A stretch of DNA of 64,000 nucleotides from Sciurus carolinensis (Eukaryota; Chordata; Mammalia; Rodentia; Sciuridae), in assembly GCF_902686445.1 (NCBI RefSeq), contig NC_062221.1, forward strand, positions 33,930,575 through 33,994,574. The letters run 5' to 3'. Numbering within the stretch: position 1 is the stretch's first letter; each line of letters starts with the position of its first letter. The notes under the pieces were generated by a model. The model did no database searches, was not told the DNA's origin, and saw nothing but the letters and a program-made list of their open reading frames with translations. The translations under genes and the position numbers were made by a program. Below, piece by piece: positions 12,606 through 24,045 of this stretch.

Positions 12606-12750
12606 TCAAGAACTCCAAACATCAAGTTATGTCAATAGGAGACCTAATATTTTATTGTACACTTTTCATTTTTGACAAACTATATTCTTCAGTAATGGAG
12701 GTGTAGTAATTATAGTATTTAACAGAGATGTAGGTCTGTGTCAGTTAATT
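12606..12750 (+). repeat. Templated copy of 10690-10846 inserted in an L1
   Basis: About 145 bp interrupts L1 ORF2-derived sequence and matches 10690-10846 in the same orientation, with a handful of substitutions and one internal gap of roughly a dozen bases. It ends with 'tgtgtcagttaatt', the terminal bases of the MaLR LTR at 10834, so it was copied after that LTR had inserted. L1 sequence resumes directly on both sides. Confidence 0.8.
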
Positions 12751-13019
12751 ACTTGCTATTGGCTTATTAAAGTTTTTTTTAATATCCTCTCAATTTTGGT
12801 AGGTTACATGCATCCAGAAGTCAGTTCATTTGCTCTAGATTTTCCAAATTGTTAGCATATAATTTTTCAAAAGAGTTTCTAATGAGTCTTCAAATTTCTG
12901 TGGTATCAGTTGTAAAGTCTACTTTTCATCTCTGATTTTATTTATTGAAGCCTTTGGGGAGAGATTAGTCTAGTTAAAGTCTTGTCCATTTTGTTTATTA
13001 TTTCTTTGTTTCATTGATG
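12751..13019 (-). mobile_element. Old L1 ORF2, continuation
   Basis: L1 ORF2-derived antisense text resumes after the templated insert (for example 'atcctctcaattttggtaggtt') and is cut at 13020 by the young L1, whose target site is 'ctttgtatt'. Confidence 0.75.
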
Positions 13020-13251
13020 CTTTGTATTTTTTTAAAATTTATTTTTATTGTAAACACATGGGATGCATGTTGATTCTGTTTGTACGTGGCCTAAAGGCAT
13101 ACCATTTGTGTAATCATACATTTACATAGGGTAATGTTGTTTGATTCATTCTGCCATTTTTTCCCTACCCCCCAACAACTCCCATTCCTCTTTTCCCTCA
13201 ATACAGTCCCTCCTTCCTCCATTCTTACCCCCTCACCCCCCCATTATGTGT

Positions 13252-16200
13252 CATCATCTGCTTATCAGAGAGATCATTCTTCCTTTGGTTTTTTTGAGAT
13301 TGGCTTAACTCACTTAACATGATATTCTCCAATTTCATTCATTTGCCTGCAAATGCCATAATTTTATTATTCTTTATGACTGATTAATATTCCTTTGAAT
13401 AAATATACCACAGTTTCTTTATCCATTCATCAATTGAAGGACATCTAGGTTGGTTCCACAATCTGGCTATTGCGAATTGAGCAGCTATGAACATTGATGT
13501 GGCTACATCTTTGTACTATTCTACTTTTAATTCCGTTGAGTATAGGCCAAGGAGTGGGATAGCTGGATCAAATGGTGGTTCCATTCCAAGCTTTCTGAGG
13601 AATCTCCACACCGCTTTCCAGAGTGGCTGCACTAATTTGCAACCCTACCAGCAATGTATGAGTGTACATGTTTCTCCACATCCTCACCAACACCTATTGT
13701 TGCTTGTATTCTTGATAATCACCATTCTAATTGGGGCGAGATGGAATCTTAGGGTAGTTTTGATTTGCATTTCTCTTATTACTAGAGATGTTGAGCATTT
13801 TTTCATATATCTGATGATTGCTTGTAGATCTTCTTCTATGAAGTGTCTGTTCATTTCCTTAGTCCATTTGTTGATTGGATTATTTGTATTCTTGGTGTAG
13901 AGTTTTTTGAGTTCTTTATAGATTCTGGAGATTAGTGCTCTATCTGAAGTATGGGTGGCAAAGATTTTCTCCCACTCTGTAGGCTCTCTCTTCACATTAC
14001 TGATAGTTTCCTTTGCTGAGAGAAAGCTATTTAGTTTGAATCTATCCCAGTTATTGATTCTTGCTTTTATTTCTTGTGTTATGGGAGTCCTGTTAAGGAA
14101 GTCTGATCCTGGACCAACATGTTGAAGATTTGGACCTACTTTTTCTTCTATAAGATGCAGGGTCTCTGGTCTGATTACAAGGTCCTTGATCCATTTTGAA
14201 TTGATTTTTGTGCAGGGTGAGAGATAGGGGTTTAGTTTCATTCTGTTGCATATGGATTTCCAGTTTTCCTAACACCATTTGTTGAAGAGGCTATCTTTTC
14301 TCCATTGCATATTTTTGGCACCTTTGTCTAGTATAAGAAAATTGTATTTATTTGGTTTTGTGTCCATGTCCTCTATTCTGTACCATTGATCTACCTGTCT
14401 ATTTTGGTAGCAATACCATGCCATTTTTGTTACTATTGCTTTGTAGTATAGTTGAAGTTCTGGTATTGTGATACCCCTGCTTCACTCTTCCTGCTAAGGA
14501 TTACTTTAGCTATTCTGGGTTTCTTTTTTCATCCAGATGAATTTCATGATTGCTTGCTCTATTTCTGTAAGGTACTTCATTGGAATTTTAATTGGAATTG
14601 CATTGTATCTGTATAGCACTTTTGGTAGTAAGGCCATTTTGACAATATTAATTCTGCCTATCCAAGAACATGGGAGATCTTTTCATGTTCTAAGGTTTCT
14701 TTAATTTCTTTCTTTAGTGTTCTGTAGTTCTCATTGTAGAGGTCTTTCCCCTCTTTCATTAGATTGATTCCCAGGTATTTTATTTTTTTCAAGACTATTG
14801 TGAATGGGGTAGTTTTCCTAACTTCTCTTTTTGAAGATTCATCACTTATGTATAAAAATGCATTAGATTTATAAGCATTGATCTTATATCCTGCTACTTT
14901 ACTGAATTCATTTTCTAAAAGTTTTCTAGTGGAAATTCCCAGTTCCTCTAAATATATAGTCATATCATCAGCAATTAGGAATAGCTTGAGTTCTTCTTTT
15001 CCTATTCATATCCCTTTAATTTCTTTGGTCTAATTGCTCTGGCTAGAGTTTCAAGGACAAAATTGAATAGAAGTAGTGAATGAGAGCATCCCTACCTTGT
15101 TCCAGTTTTTAGGGGGAATGTTTTCAGTTTTTCACTATTTAGAATGATATTGGCCATGGGTGTAGCATAGATAGCCTTTACAATGTTAAGGAATGTTCCC
15201 AGTATCCCTATTTTTCTAGTGTTTGGAGCAGAAAGGGATACTGTATTTTATCAAATGCTTTTTCTGCATCTATCGAAATTATTGTGTGATTCTTGACTTT
15301 AAGTCTATTGATAGGATAAATTATGTTTATTGATTTCCAAATGTTGAACCAACCTTGCATCCCTGGGATAAAACCCACTTGATCAGGGTGCACTATCTTT
15401 TTAATATATTTTTGTATGTGATTTGCTAAAATTTTTTTAAGAATTTTTGCATCGATGTTCATTAAGGATATTGGTCTGAAATTTTCTTTCCTTGATGTGT
15501 CTCTGTCTGGTTTAGGTATCAGGGAGATTTTGGCTTCATAGAATGAGTTTGGGAGGGTTCCCTCCTCTTCTATTTCATGGAATACTTTGAGGAGTATTGG
15601 AATGAGCTCTTCTTTAAAGGTTTTGTAGAACACGGCTGAGAATCCATCTGGTCCCAGACTTTTCTTTGTTGGTAGGCTTTTGATGATTTCTTCTATTTCA
15701 TTACTTGAAATTGATCTATTTAAATTATGTATGTCCTACTGGTTCAGTTTAGGTAATTCATATGTCTCTAGAAACCTGTTGATGTCTTCGAGATTTTCTG
15801 ATTTGTTGGAGTATAGATTTTCAAAATAGTTTCTAATTATATTTTGTATTTCACTCGTGTCTGTAGTGATATTTCCTTATTCATTCCGAATTTTGGTAAT
15901 TTGAGTTTTCTCTCTCCTTCTCTTTGTTAGTGTGACTAAGGGTTTATCAATTTTGTTTATTTTTTCAAAGAACCAACTATTTATTTTGTCAATTTTTTGT
16001 ATTGTTTCTTTTGTTTCAATTTCATTGATTTCAGTTCTGATTTTAACTATTTCCTGTCTTCTACTACTTTTGGTATTGCTCTGTTCTTCTTTTTCTAGGG
16101 CTTGAGTCATAGTGTTAGGTCGTTTATTTGTTGATTTTTTCTTTTTTTGTTGAACGTGCTCCATGAAATAAATCTTCCTCTATGTACTGCTTTCATAGTG

Positions 16201-17087
16201 TCCCAGAGATTTTGATATGATGTGTCTTTGTTCTCGTATACTTCTAAGATTTTTTTTATTTCCTTCCTGATGTCTTATGTTATCCATTCATCATATAATA
16301 GCGTATTATTTAATCTCCATGTGTTGGAGTAGTTTCTGTTTTTTACTCTGTCATTTATTTCTAATTTCAATCCATTATGATCTGATAGAATACAAGGTAG
16401 TATCTTATCTCCTTGTATTTCCTAACATTAGCTTTATGGCATAAAATATGGTCTATTTTGCAGAAGGATCCATGTGCTGCTGAGAAGAAGGTCTATTCGT
16501 TCTTCATTGGATGGTATACTCTATATATGTCTTTTAAGTCTAAATTATTGATTGTGTTATTGAGATCTATGTTTTCTTTATTCATTTTTTGTTTGGAAGA
16601 TCTGTCCAGTGGTGAGAGAGGCGTGTTAAAATAGCCTAGTATTAAAAAAAAAGAAAATAGCCTAGTATTACTGTGTTGTGGTCTATTTGTTTTCTGGAAT
16701 TGAGAAGGATTTGTTTGAAGTACATGGATGAGCCACTATTTGGGGCATAGATATTTATGATTGTTATGTCTTGCTGATTTATGCTTCCCTTAAGCAGTAT
16801 GAAATATCCTTCTTTATCCCTTCTGACTAACTTTGTCTTGAAGTCCACATTATCTGAAATGAGAATGGATACCCTGGCTTTTTTGCTGAGTCCATTTGCA
16901 TGGTATTTTTTTTCCCATCCTTTTACCTTTAGTCTGTGGATATGTCTTTCTATGAAATGAGCCTCTTGCAGCCAGCATATTGTTTGATTTTTTTAATCCA
17001 ATCTGCCAGTCTATGTCTTTTGATTGATGAGTTCAGGTCATTAACATTCAGGGTTATTATTGAGATATGATTTGTATTTCCAGTCAT
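13252..17087 (-). pseudogene. L1 ORF2p pseudogene (endonuclease and reverse transcriptase), copy A
   Basis: ORF2p nicks target DNA and reverse-transcribes L1 RNA onto the nick. The start is ATG at 17085-17087, encoding 'MTGNTN'-like residues. The endonuclease region lies at about 16650-17087, the RT at about 14650-15650 and the C-terminal part at 13252-14240. The span of about 1,279 codons matches full-length L1 ORF2. The frame is broken many times; open pieces include 13684-14241, 14658-14963, 15208-15633 and 15877-16164. The RT catalytic box reads I-A-D-D (14964-14975) where copies B and C read F-A-D-D. A small duplication of 'aaaatagcctagtatta' lies at 16628-16672. Confidence 0.88.
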
Positions 17088-17143
17088 TTGGGTCATTTTT
17101 GTTTTTTGGCATGACTTGGTTTCTCCTTTATTTGACTATTCCT

Positions 17144-18199
17144 TTAGGCTAATTCCTTCCTTTGCTGATTTGCATCATTATTTTTCATCTCTTCCTCATG
17201 GAATATTTTGCTGAGAATGTTCTGTAATGCCAGCTTTCTTTTTGTAAATTCTTTTAGCTTTTTTTTTTATCATGGAACGATTTTATTTCATCATCAAATC
17301 TGAAGGTAAGTTTTGCTGGGTATAAGATTCTTGGTGGGTATCCAGTTTCTTTCAGGGCTTGATATATGTTGTTTCAAGCCCTTCTAGCTTTTAGGGTCTG
17401 GTTTGAAAAGTCTGCTGATATCCTTATTTTTTTTCCCTGAATGCAATTTGATTCTTTTCTCTTTCAACCTCTAAAATTCTGTCTTTATTTTGGATGTTAG
17501 GCATTTTCATAATAATGTGCCTTGTGGGTGTGTTGTAATTTTGTGTATTTGGAGTTCTATAAGCCTCTTGTACTTGATTTTCCATTTCATTGTTCAGATT
17601 TGGGAAATTTTCTGATATTATTTCATTGAATATATTGTTCATTCCTTTGGTTTGTTTCTCTAAGCCTTCCTCAATCCCAATAATTCTTAAATTTGGCCTT
17701 TTCATGATATCCCATAATTCTTGTAGATTCTGTTCACGATTTCTTACCATCTTCTCTGTTTGGTCAACTTTGTTTTCAAGATTAAATATTTTTTCTTCAA
17801 TGTCTGAGGTTCTGTCTTCCAGGTGTTCTATCCTATTGGTTATGCTTTCTGTGGAGTTTTTAACTTGGTTTATTGTTTCCTTCATTTCAGGGATTTCTGT
17901 TTTTTTTTTTTTTTTTTTTTTTTCAGTATCTCTAATTCTTTATTGAAATGATCTCTTTTTTCCCGTATTTGGTCTTTTAACTGTTGATTGGTGTGATCAT
18001 TTAATGCCTGCATTTGCTCTTTCATCTCATCCTTCATTGCCTGCATTTGATGTTTCATCTTCTCGTTCGCTTCTCTGATTGTTTTAATTATGTACATTCT
18101 TAACTCTATTTCTGACATTTCTTCTGCCATGCTGTCATTGTGTTTTATTGATATAGCATCTAGGTTTGTTTGGGACATGTTCCTTCCTTGTTTTCTCAT
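17144..18199 (-). pseudogene. L1 ORF1p pseudogene (RNA-binding chaperone), copy A
   Basis: ORF1p coats L1 RNA as a coiled-coil trimer. The ATG is at 18197-18199 and the stop at 17144-17146, a span of about 350 codons, normal for L1. The N-terminal part (17882-18199) is rich in E, K, M and Q as expected for a coiled coil. The next open piece (17424-17885) continues the coiled coil and the RRM-like core ('RPNLRIIGIEE'). The frame breaks at a 24-T run on the plus strand (17900-17923), which reads as eight lysines, and again at about 17424, where an extra shift separates the C-terminal domain. Confidence 0.88.
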
Positions 18200-18630
18200 A
18201 TTGTCCCTGTAGATTTCCAGTATATCACCTTCTAAACTTCATTAGCCGGAAGTCTTGGAGGAATTTGATAATGCTGTACTTCCCAAGAAAACTGCCCCTG
18301 GCCCACCACTGAGTGCAGTATTGGGGTATGAATGGGTGTGCTCGGATAGACTCCCACTAGGCAGGCCTGCTCTGAGAAGCTGGCTGTGGAACAGGCCTGC
18401 AACTGGATGGAGCTGGGCTGCTCGGAAAGCCTCTTGTCACCCTGCCCTGCTCCAAGAAGCTGCCCACTGGACGATCCGGCCTGCTGCTGGGCCACGCTTC
18501 ACCCAGTGGGAGTGACTCACCAAGCGTCTCTGAGTTGGTCCAAGTCTCTCAATACCTCCCCTTCTTGAATCCTGAGTCTGGAGCGACAGGAGATGCAGTC
18601 ACCCTCTATTCCGCCATCTTGAAGTCCCTC
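18200..18630 (-). promoter_or_regulatory. L1 5' UTR and promoter relic, copy A (431 bp)
   Basis: GC-rich relative to its surroundings. Its first bases on the minus strand include 'caagatggcgg' (plus 18612-18622), a match to the YY1 site that sets the start of transcription in human L1. Two related blocks of about 45 bp start at 18339 and 18419, exactly 80 bp apart ('tgctcgga...gaagctg'), hinting at a monomer-like duplication. The first 45 bp match copy C at 46506-46551; the rest does not. Promoter activity is inferred only from position and motif. Confidence 0.7.
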
Positions 18631-18639
18631 CTTTGTATT

Positions 18640-18805
18640 GTTTTTTTTAGACTTTGTTTCATTTATTTCTGTTCTGATCTTTGTTATTTCTTTCCTTCTA
18701 TTAATTTTGGATTTGTTCTTGTTTTTCTAAGACCTTGAGATTTATCATTGAATTACTTATTTGAAATTTTTTTCTCATGTAGGTACTCATTACTATAAAC
18801 ATATA
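18640..18805 (-). mobile_element. Old L1 ORF2, continuation beyond copy A
   Basis: Resumes the old L1 interrupted at 13019, with antisense text for the region between endonuclease and RT ('ctgttctgatctttgttatttc'). It runs into AT-rich simple sequence near 18806. The endonuclease part of ORF2 is missing before the ORF1-like region at 19135. Confidence 0.7.
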
Positions 18806-18963
18806 TAGGCACTCGTTAATATATACATATATGTAGATATATTTGTATATGTATCTCTATTCTGTATCTGTATGCATCTATATCTGTATATATGTGTATA
18901 TATAGATAGGTATAGATATATAGGTATATATATATCTATATAATTATATATAGATATATATAA
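18806..18963. repeat. AT-rich simple repeat (TATA/GATA-type)
   Basis: Impure 'tatatg', 'atctgtat' and 'tagatata' repeats between the old L1 and a SINE. Confidence 0.9.
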
Positions 18964-19130
18964 TTTACCACTGAGCCAAAATCCCAGATTTTTATTTTAA
19001 ATTTTGAGACAAGGTATCACGAAGTTACTTAGGTTGTAAGGCTAAGTTGTGAGGCTTGCCTCAAATTTGCAATCGTCTTGCCTCAGTTTTCTGAATTGTT
19101 GGGATTATAGATGTGATCCACATCACTGGG
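18964..19130 (-). mobile_element. B1-dID SINE, minus strand
   Basis: The plus strand shows the complemented ID unit first ('accactgagccaaaatccc'), a T-rich linker, then a complemented B1 unit ('ttgagacaaggtatcac', 'ctcagttttctgaattg', 'gggattatagatgtgatcc'). That is the B1-plus-ID dimer described in squirrel-related rodents. It is well diverged, so an old copy. Confidence 0.75.
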
Positions 19131-19134
19131 AAAT

Positions 19135-19745
19135 TCAATGACTTTTTTGTCATGGTGAGAATTTTTTCTCATTTTATGTATTTAGAGTTCTGTTAGTTTT
19201 CTGTACCTGGATGTCCATGTCTTTCCCAAGGTTTGGTATGTTTTCCACTATTTCAATGTGGATTTTCTATGTCCTTAACCTGAATTTCTTTCTTTTCAGG
19301 TATGCCAAAGATATAGATGTTTGATTTTTCATATTTTCCAAAGATCTTAAATGCTGTCTTCTTTCTTATTCATTTTTTAAAATTTCTGTATGAACGTGAG
19401 ATTTCAAAGAACCTCTCTTCAAGCACCTTTATTCTTTCTTCTACTTAATTAAGTCTGTCATATTTTTCAAGTGAATATTTTTACAGACTTATCTGCATTT
19501 TTATTTATGAGAGATTTCTTTTTGATTCTTTTTCCAAATCGCTATCTCTTTGGCTAATTTCTCATGCATATTCAGCATTGTCTCCCTAATTGCATTTAAC
19601 TGTTTATCTGCATTCTCTTGGCTCACATTAAGCTTTTTAAAATTCATTTTATTGTATTCTTTATTAAGCATTTCATCCACTTTGATACTTTTGAAGTCTG
19701 TTTCTAGAGAGTTGTAATCTTAGGAAAAGTCATATTACCGTGTTT
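19135..19745 (-). mobile_element. Old L1 ORF1 region, minus strand
   Basis: The antisense text follows old L1 or HAL1 ORF1: 'tcttcaagcacctttattctttcttctact', then the coiled-coil complement ('atcgctatctctttggctaatttctcatgc') toward the N-terminus. It is probably part of the element begun at 11865, because orientation and order agree, but the endonuclease half of ORF2 is absent between them. Confidence 0.6.
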
Positions 19746-21165
19746 TTTCATACTTTTAAAATCTCTTGTATCCCTATGATGAGCTTGTATATCTGGTGGA
19801 ATTTCACACCCCTTTTTAATGGGGTGGTTTTCTTAGTAAGTTACTTTCTCTTCAAGATCCTTCTTGGGTATCATTGTTTTGTTTTTTGTTTTGTATTTTG
19901 TTTTTTTTCCTGAAATGATTAGTTTATTTATAGCTGGGCAGCGTAGTGTAATTTACTTGTGCTTCTTTGGCCGTGTTTTGTGAGTATGGGCATAATGCCT
20001 ACTGTATCAGAGTGGAAGAGACCCACTGCCTCTGCAGGCTGTGCAGGAGTACAGATACTCTAGCCAAGGTGCTGTACACAGCAGAGTATGTGGAGTGTAC
20101 CCTTGATCACTCCTTTAATGGTAATTTTGGCTTCTCTCAGGTGATGGGGGTATCCTTAGACACTGTTGGTATTTGCTTTTTTAAATAAAAAGGACTGTGT
20201 TACTAGCTGTTTCCGTATTGGTGAGAATTCTGAAGCATTGTCTTCTAATTAATCACTGGTGCAGGCTCTGGTGATTCAAGGGGAGAAGAATGGTGAGGAA
20301 TGGCAGCACCCCTCTGTGGTACCACATCCAGTATTGTCAGCAGTGCATGATCAGACAAGGTGTCTACCAATGCAGAGGACCCACAGGGATGTAGTAGCAT
20401 TAAATGTTTTGTTGGTCCTCTCTGCTAATCCTGTGAGTGTGCTCCTGGGTAGGACCTCATACACCTCCCCCACCAGCTGTACATGCCTAGGGTCAGGGTG
20501 ATGTCATAGGATTTACTCCACCAAGTCTTTCATTGTAGTGCCCACCAGAAATCAACTGGGAGTTGGTTGCATCTGGATCTGAGCAAAATTCTCCCAGCTA
20601 AGGTACTCACAGGCATGAGCAAGAGTAAAAGTCAGTAATGTTAGGCAAAGTTTCTCTACAGTGCAATGGAATAACTGGGGATCCCAGAGATGAGAATATG
20701 TAGTAGTTTCTGAGCCCAGTCCAAATAAAGACAATAGGTCCTTTGTTAAGATGGTTCCTGGCTACATCACCCTGGGTGTTCTCTGAGTAAAGCAAATTTC
20801 TTTCACAAAGCCTGGCTATAGTACAGATTTCAGGTTTCCAATCTACTTATACTATTAATGTGTAAAGGCTGTGAAATTTTCCAGTAACTGGGATCAACAG
20901 TTTTCCAGAAACTCTTCTTTACCTTTACCTCTGCACAGGAATGACTCCCCCTACACATGACTGTGGAGCCAGGGCAGCAAGTGCTGAAATATTTTGTTTC
21001 TCTTGCTATCCTAGATTGTATAAAGTTCCCATTTTTCTACTGTGGAATTGCAATGTTCTCTCACAGTCACTCATCTCAAAAAGCAACTATACACCTCTTT
21101 CTTCCATCTTTGCTTGTGGGGGAATCTGATGAGTGATGGGTGAATCTGTTCAGTCATCTTTCTGA
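19746..21165 (-). mobile_element. Probable 5' UTR of the old L1
   Basis: About 1.4 kb of more GC-balanced sequence follows the ORF1 start and ends at 'ttcagtcatctttctg', reminiscent of the complement of old L1 5' tips. Four frames of 60-80 codons occur here but show no protein family. The assignment rests mainly on position. Confidence 0.45.
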
Positions 21166-21683
21166 AAATCTATAAATTCTATATTCTTAGGTTGTTTTAG
21201 ATCACCAAATTCCCAACTCTCTTTGCAATAATCTATCTCTGGATCTATAGGGATTCTGAATTGTAGGAGATAACATTTTCATAAAATTTACTCAGAACAA
21301 AATAGCGTTAACATTTATTAAAAATAAGAGGCAATATGTACTTATTACTGCTTTTGTCTTTTACATAGAAAGATGTACAAATTTCACTCCTATCTCATAT
21401 TTAATAGGAAAGTGGCTAAAGGTAATAAAAATATAGCACTCAGGAGAATGTAAAACAATATTACAAAAACCTGTATTGTTAGAAAGAAAATATAAGATAT
21501 CAATTATGTATTTAAAAATATCTGGAATGCTGCTTGAAATAGATCAATTATTATGCTCCCAATTACTACTTGGTAGCAGAAATACAATTGTCTTATGTTA
21601 GACACATTTTCAGCTTCTCTATAGAGTAAAGATGCTTCAAATCAAAACTATTCACTATGTAAATTGTATTTAAAAGAAGTTGG
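21166..21683. other. Unassigned AT-rich DNA
   Basis: Nothing recognised. Confidence 0.4.
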
Positions 21684-21983
21684 TGTGTGTGGATGCTGAT
21701 CCATGATGGTGGGAGAGGTGGTAGAAGGGATGAATGGAGGAATTTTAGATAGGGAAGAGGGAAGTGAGGTGAGGGAAGGGGACAGGGGAGTGATGGTAGA
21801 ATGAGATTGAGATCATTAACCTAGGTACTTTTATGATCACACAAATGGTATGGACTCTATATCATGTACAACTAGATAAGTGAATAGCTGTGCTCCATTC
21901 ATGTACAATTATTGAAATGCATTCTGCTGTCATATATATGTAATTAGAACAAATAAAATTAAGGTTAAAAAATAAAAATAAAC
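21684..21983 (+). mobile_element. L1 3' UTR insertion, 5'-truncated
   Basis: Contains the purine and G-rich 3' UTR block ('gggaagtgaggtgaggg'), then 'catgtacaactagataag', 'gcattctgctgtcatatat' and an A-rich tail. A possible short target duplication 'tggtgtg' flanks it (21681-21687 and 21984-21990). No ORF sequence remains. Confidence 0.7.
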
Positions 21984-21990
21984 TGGTGTG

Positions 21991-23922
21991 AATTGATTCC
22001 TAAGAGTTACAGCTTTACACATGTATTCCATATGTTTTGTATTGCATAAATCATGTAATAAAGTTAAAAATATTCTAATTACCAAAAATTTCAATAGCAT
22101 ACCTCTAAATTCTTTCATTCTTGTTTTCTTGATGGAAGAAATGGGCATTTTTTTATGTGGAAAAATTAGAGAAAGATGAAGTAAGAAGTTGCTGATTGAT
22201 TTTACTCTAAATTAAGTTTCTCCAATAAAAACATCATTTTTTTCATGATTTTAAGATATTCCTACTTAGCTTTCTTCTACATTCTCTAGGATTCTAATTT
22301 CTTCATATATTTTATCTTCATAATCTCTTTCTCTAGTTCCATCAAGAAACCATTGCGTTAACTTCATAGCCAGAAAAAAAGCACAAATAGAGAAATTTAT
22401 GTGCATTTTTGTCTACATTTTACTTTTTTAAGTTCTATTGTAAGATATTATTTTTCCCTTTTTTCAAAAGTTAATCCTGGTGATTAATCACGTTCATTAT
22501 TGCTCTTACATATTCAAAACACTATCAAATATCTACATCATCTTAACATTTACCAAGATTAAACATCTTCAAAGATTTAAACCAATGCAAAACAATTTAA
22601 AGATATATAAAATCTTAGCAATCATTTGACAGCCAATTCTTTCACATACATCCTCTCTCAAGGCAATCTCTTTAAAAATTTATTTCCTTTACTTCTTCAA
22701 TTCCCCTCTGCACTTTGTTACACCCTAAATTAAATATTGTCACTATTCCAGATCTCTACTCCATGGTATTATATTTAATACATTATTATTCCCATATTTC
22801 TTTGTTTTCTCTCTCTCCAGCCACAATTCAATGAGATTACCAATAAAGAAAGAACTTTATATTTCCTTTTCTTCAACACCTGAAAAAGTTTATTTTTTAT
22901 ATCACTTCTCAATGTCCATTTGCTGAGTAAATGAATGAATGATTGAGTGAATGGTCAAGTTAATGAGTAGTTTATTATTAACTTCAGTGTCATTTACTTC
23001 AGTAAATGGTAAAGTAAAGGAATATTAAAATGAAAAATGTTCTCAACAAACCTTTACTAACATTGTCAATTTTGTGTAGGTAAATGTGATCAGAAGTCAA
23101 GGCAATTGCTAATATTTAGACTTACAGGGTTTTAACGGGCAATAGATCAAGAATTTCAGTATATTTTCACAAGGACAATGAAGTTGAACTCTGTTCTTTC
23201 TTATTCATTCAATATTGCTCATTCATAAGGAAGATTTTCAAATTCTTATGTGAAAATGAATTTTAAAATCATTTACTTTTGATAACACATAATTATTCTT
23301 ATTACTTTTATGAACACCTCTAAATTTGGTTAAGTAACCAATTATTTTCCAGTTTATATTTACTTAAACTATTTGTATTTTATTTCTATTTTTGAAAAAC
23401 ATTTAACAAAATTCTATGACATAAACAAATCTTTAAACAGGAAAGTGTGAAATGGTTGTATTCTTTATCTCTGTAGAAGTTTGCAATACATAAATCACAT
23501 TTTTTATTTCACCAAATATCTGAGTTTCAATCAGCTTTGATGTAACAACTGTTGGTTGACCCAATTAAAGTGAACCTCTCATCAAGTTGATTTAAGTCTA
23601 CTCTGATGCTACCCACGAATCTAAAATATGTGCTATTTTAGACAACCATCTGGCCTCCTAAATTCAAAACTTTATTTGACTGCAGTGCTAGGAAGCAGAC
23701 TTTTTGTTTCTAATTAAATTGTGTTTTACTCTGTTTTATATAAAACTTTCTGCAATCTGGCAAGTAATTTCCTTTTTAACTTACATGAATAGTTATCTCC
23801 CCACCATTAATTCTACCTTAAGAAAGCAACCATAACATTTAGTAGAAAGTCAGTCATAATGAATACCACATCTTAAAATTTTCAGAAAACTCTAACCAGA
23901 AAAAAACGTGAGATGACAGGGG
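21991..23922. other. Unassigned AT-rich DNA
   Basis: No family recognised. 'gaatgaatgattgagtgaatg' near 22932 is reminiscent of an L2 3' end, but the rest does not support a call. Confidence 0.4.
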
Positions 23923-23923
23923 A

Positions 23924-23971
<48 letters not shown>

Positions 23972-24045
23972 AGAGAAGAGAAGAGAAGAGAAGAGAAGAG
24001 AAGAGAAAAGGAAGGGAAGAGAAGAGGAAGGGAAGGAAGGAGTAG
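23923..24045 (+). repeat. Polypurine microsatellite (GA)n(GAGAA)n
   Basis: A pure (GA)n block of about 40 bp followed by GAGAA units and then GGAA-rich sequence, about 120 bp of uninterrupted purines apart from one or two bases. Mirror-symmetric purine tracts of this kind can form triplex DNA in principle. Confidence 0.95.

Larger units (their letters stand above)
13029..18630 (-). mobile_element. Young L1, complete length, inactive (copy A)
   Basis: A 5.6-kb minus-strand L1 with all parts in order: 5' UTR (18200-18630), ORF1 (17144-18199), a 56-bp spacer, ORF2 (13252-17087) and a 3' UTR with a G-rich stretch on its own strand (13029-13251) ending in an A-rich tail. A 9-bp target duplication 'ctttgtatt' lies at 13020-13028 and 18631-18639. 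It sits inside an older L1 of the same orientation. Several frameshifts and stops in both ORFs make it unable to move. Moderate divergence between this copy and copies B and C shows a once-active lineage. Confidence 0.9.

Noticed and set aside
18255..18568. Plus-strand frames antisense to an L1 5' UTR, similar in place to primate ORF0
   Set aside because: They open with TTG and GTG, not ATG, and nothing suggests they are conserved.
22905..22965. Possible L2 3' end with GAATG repeats
   Set aside because: Only a few repeat-like bases match; the upstream sequence does not support L2.
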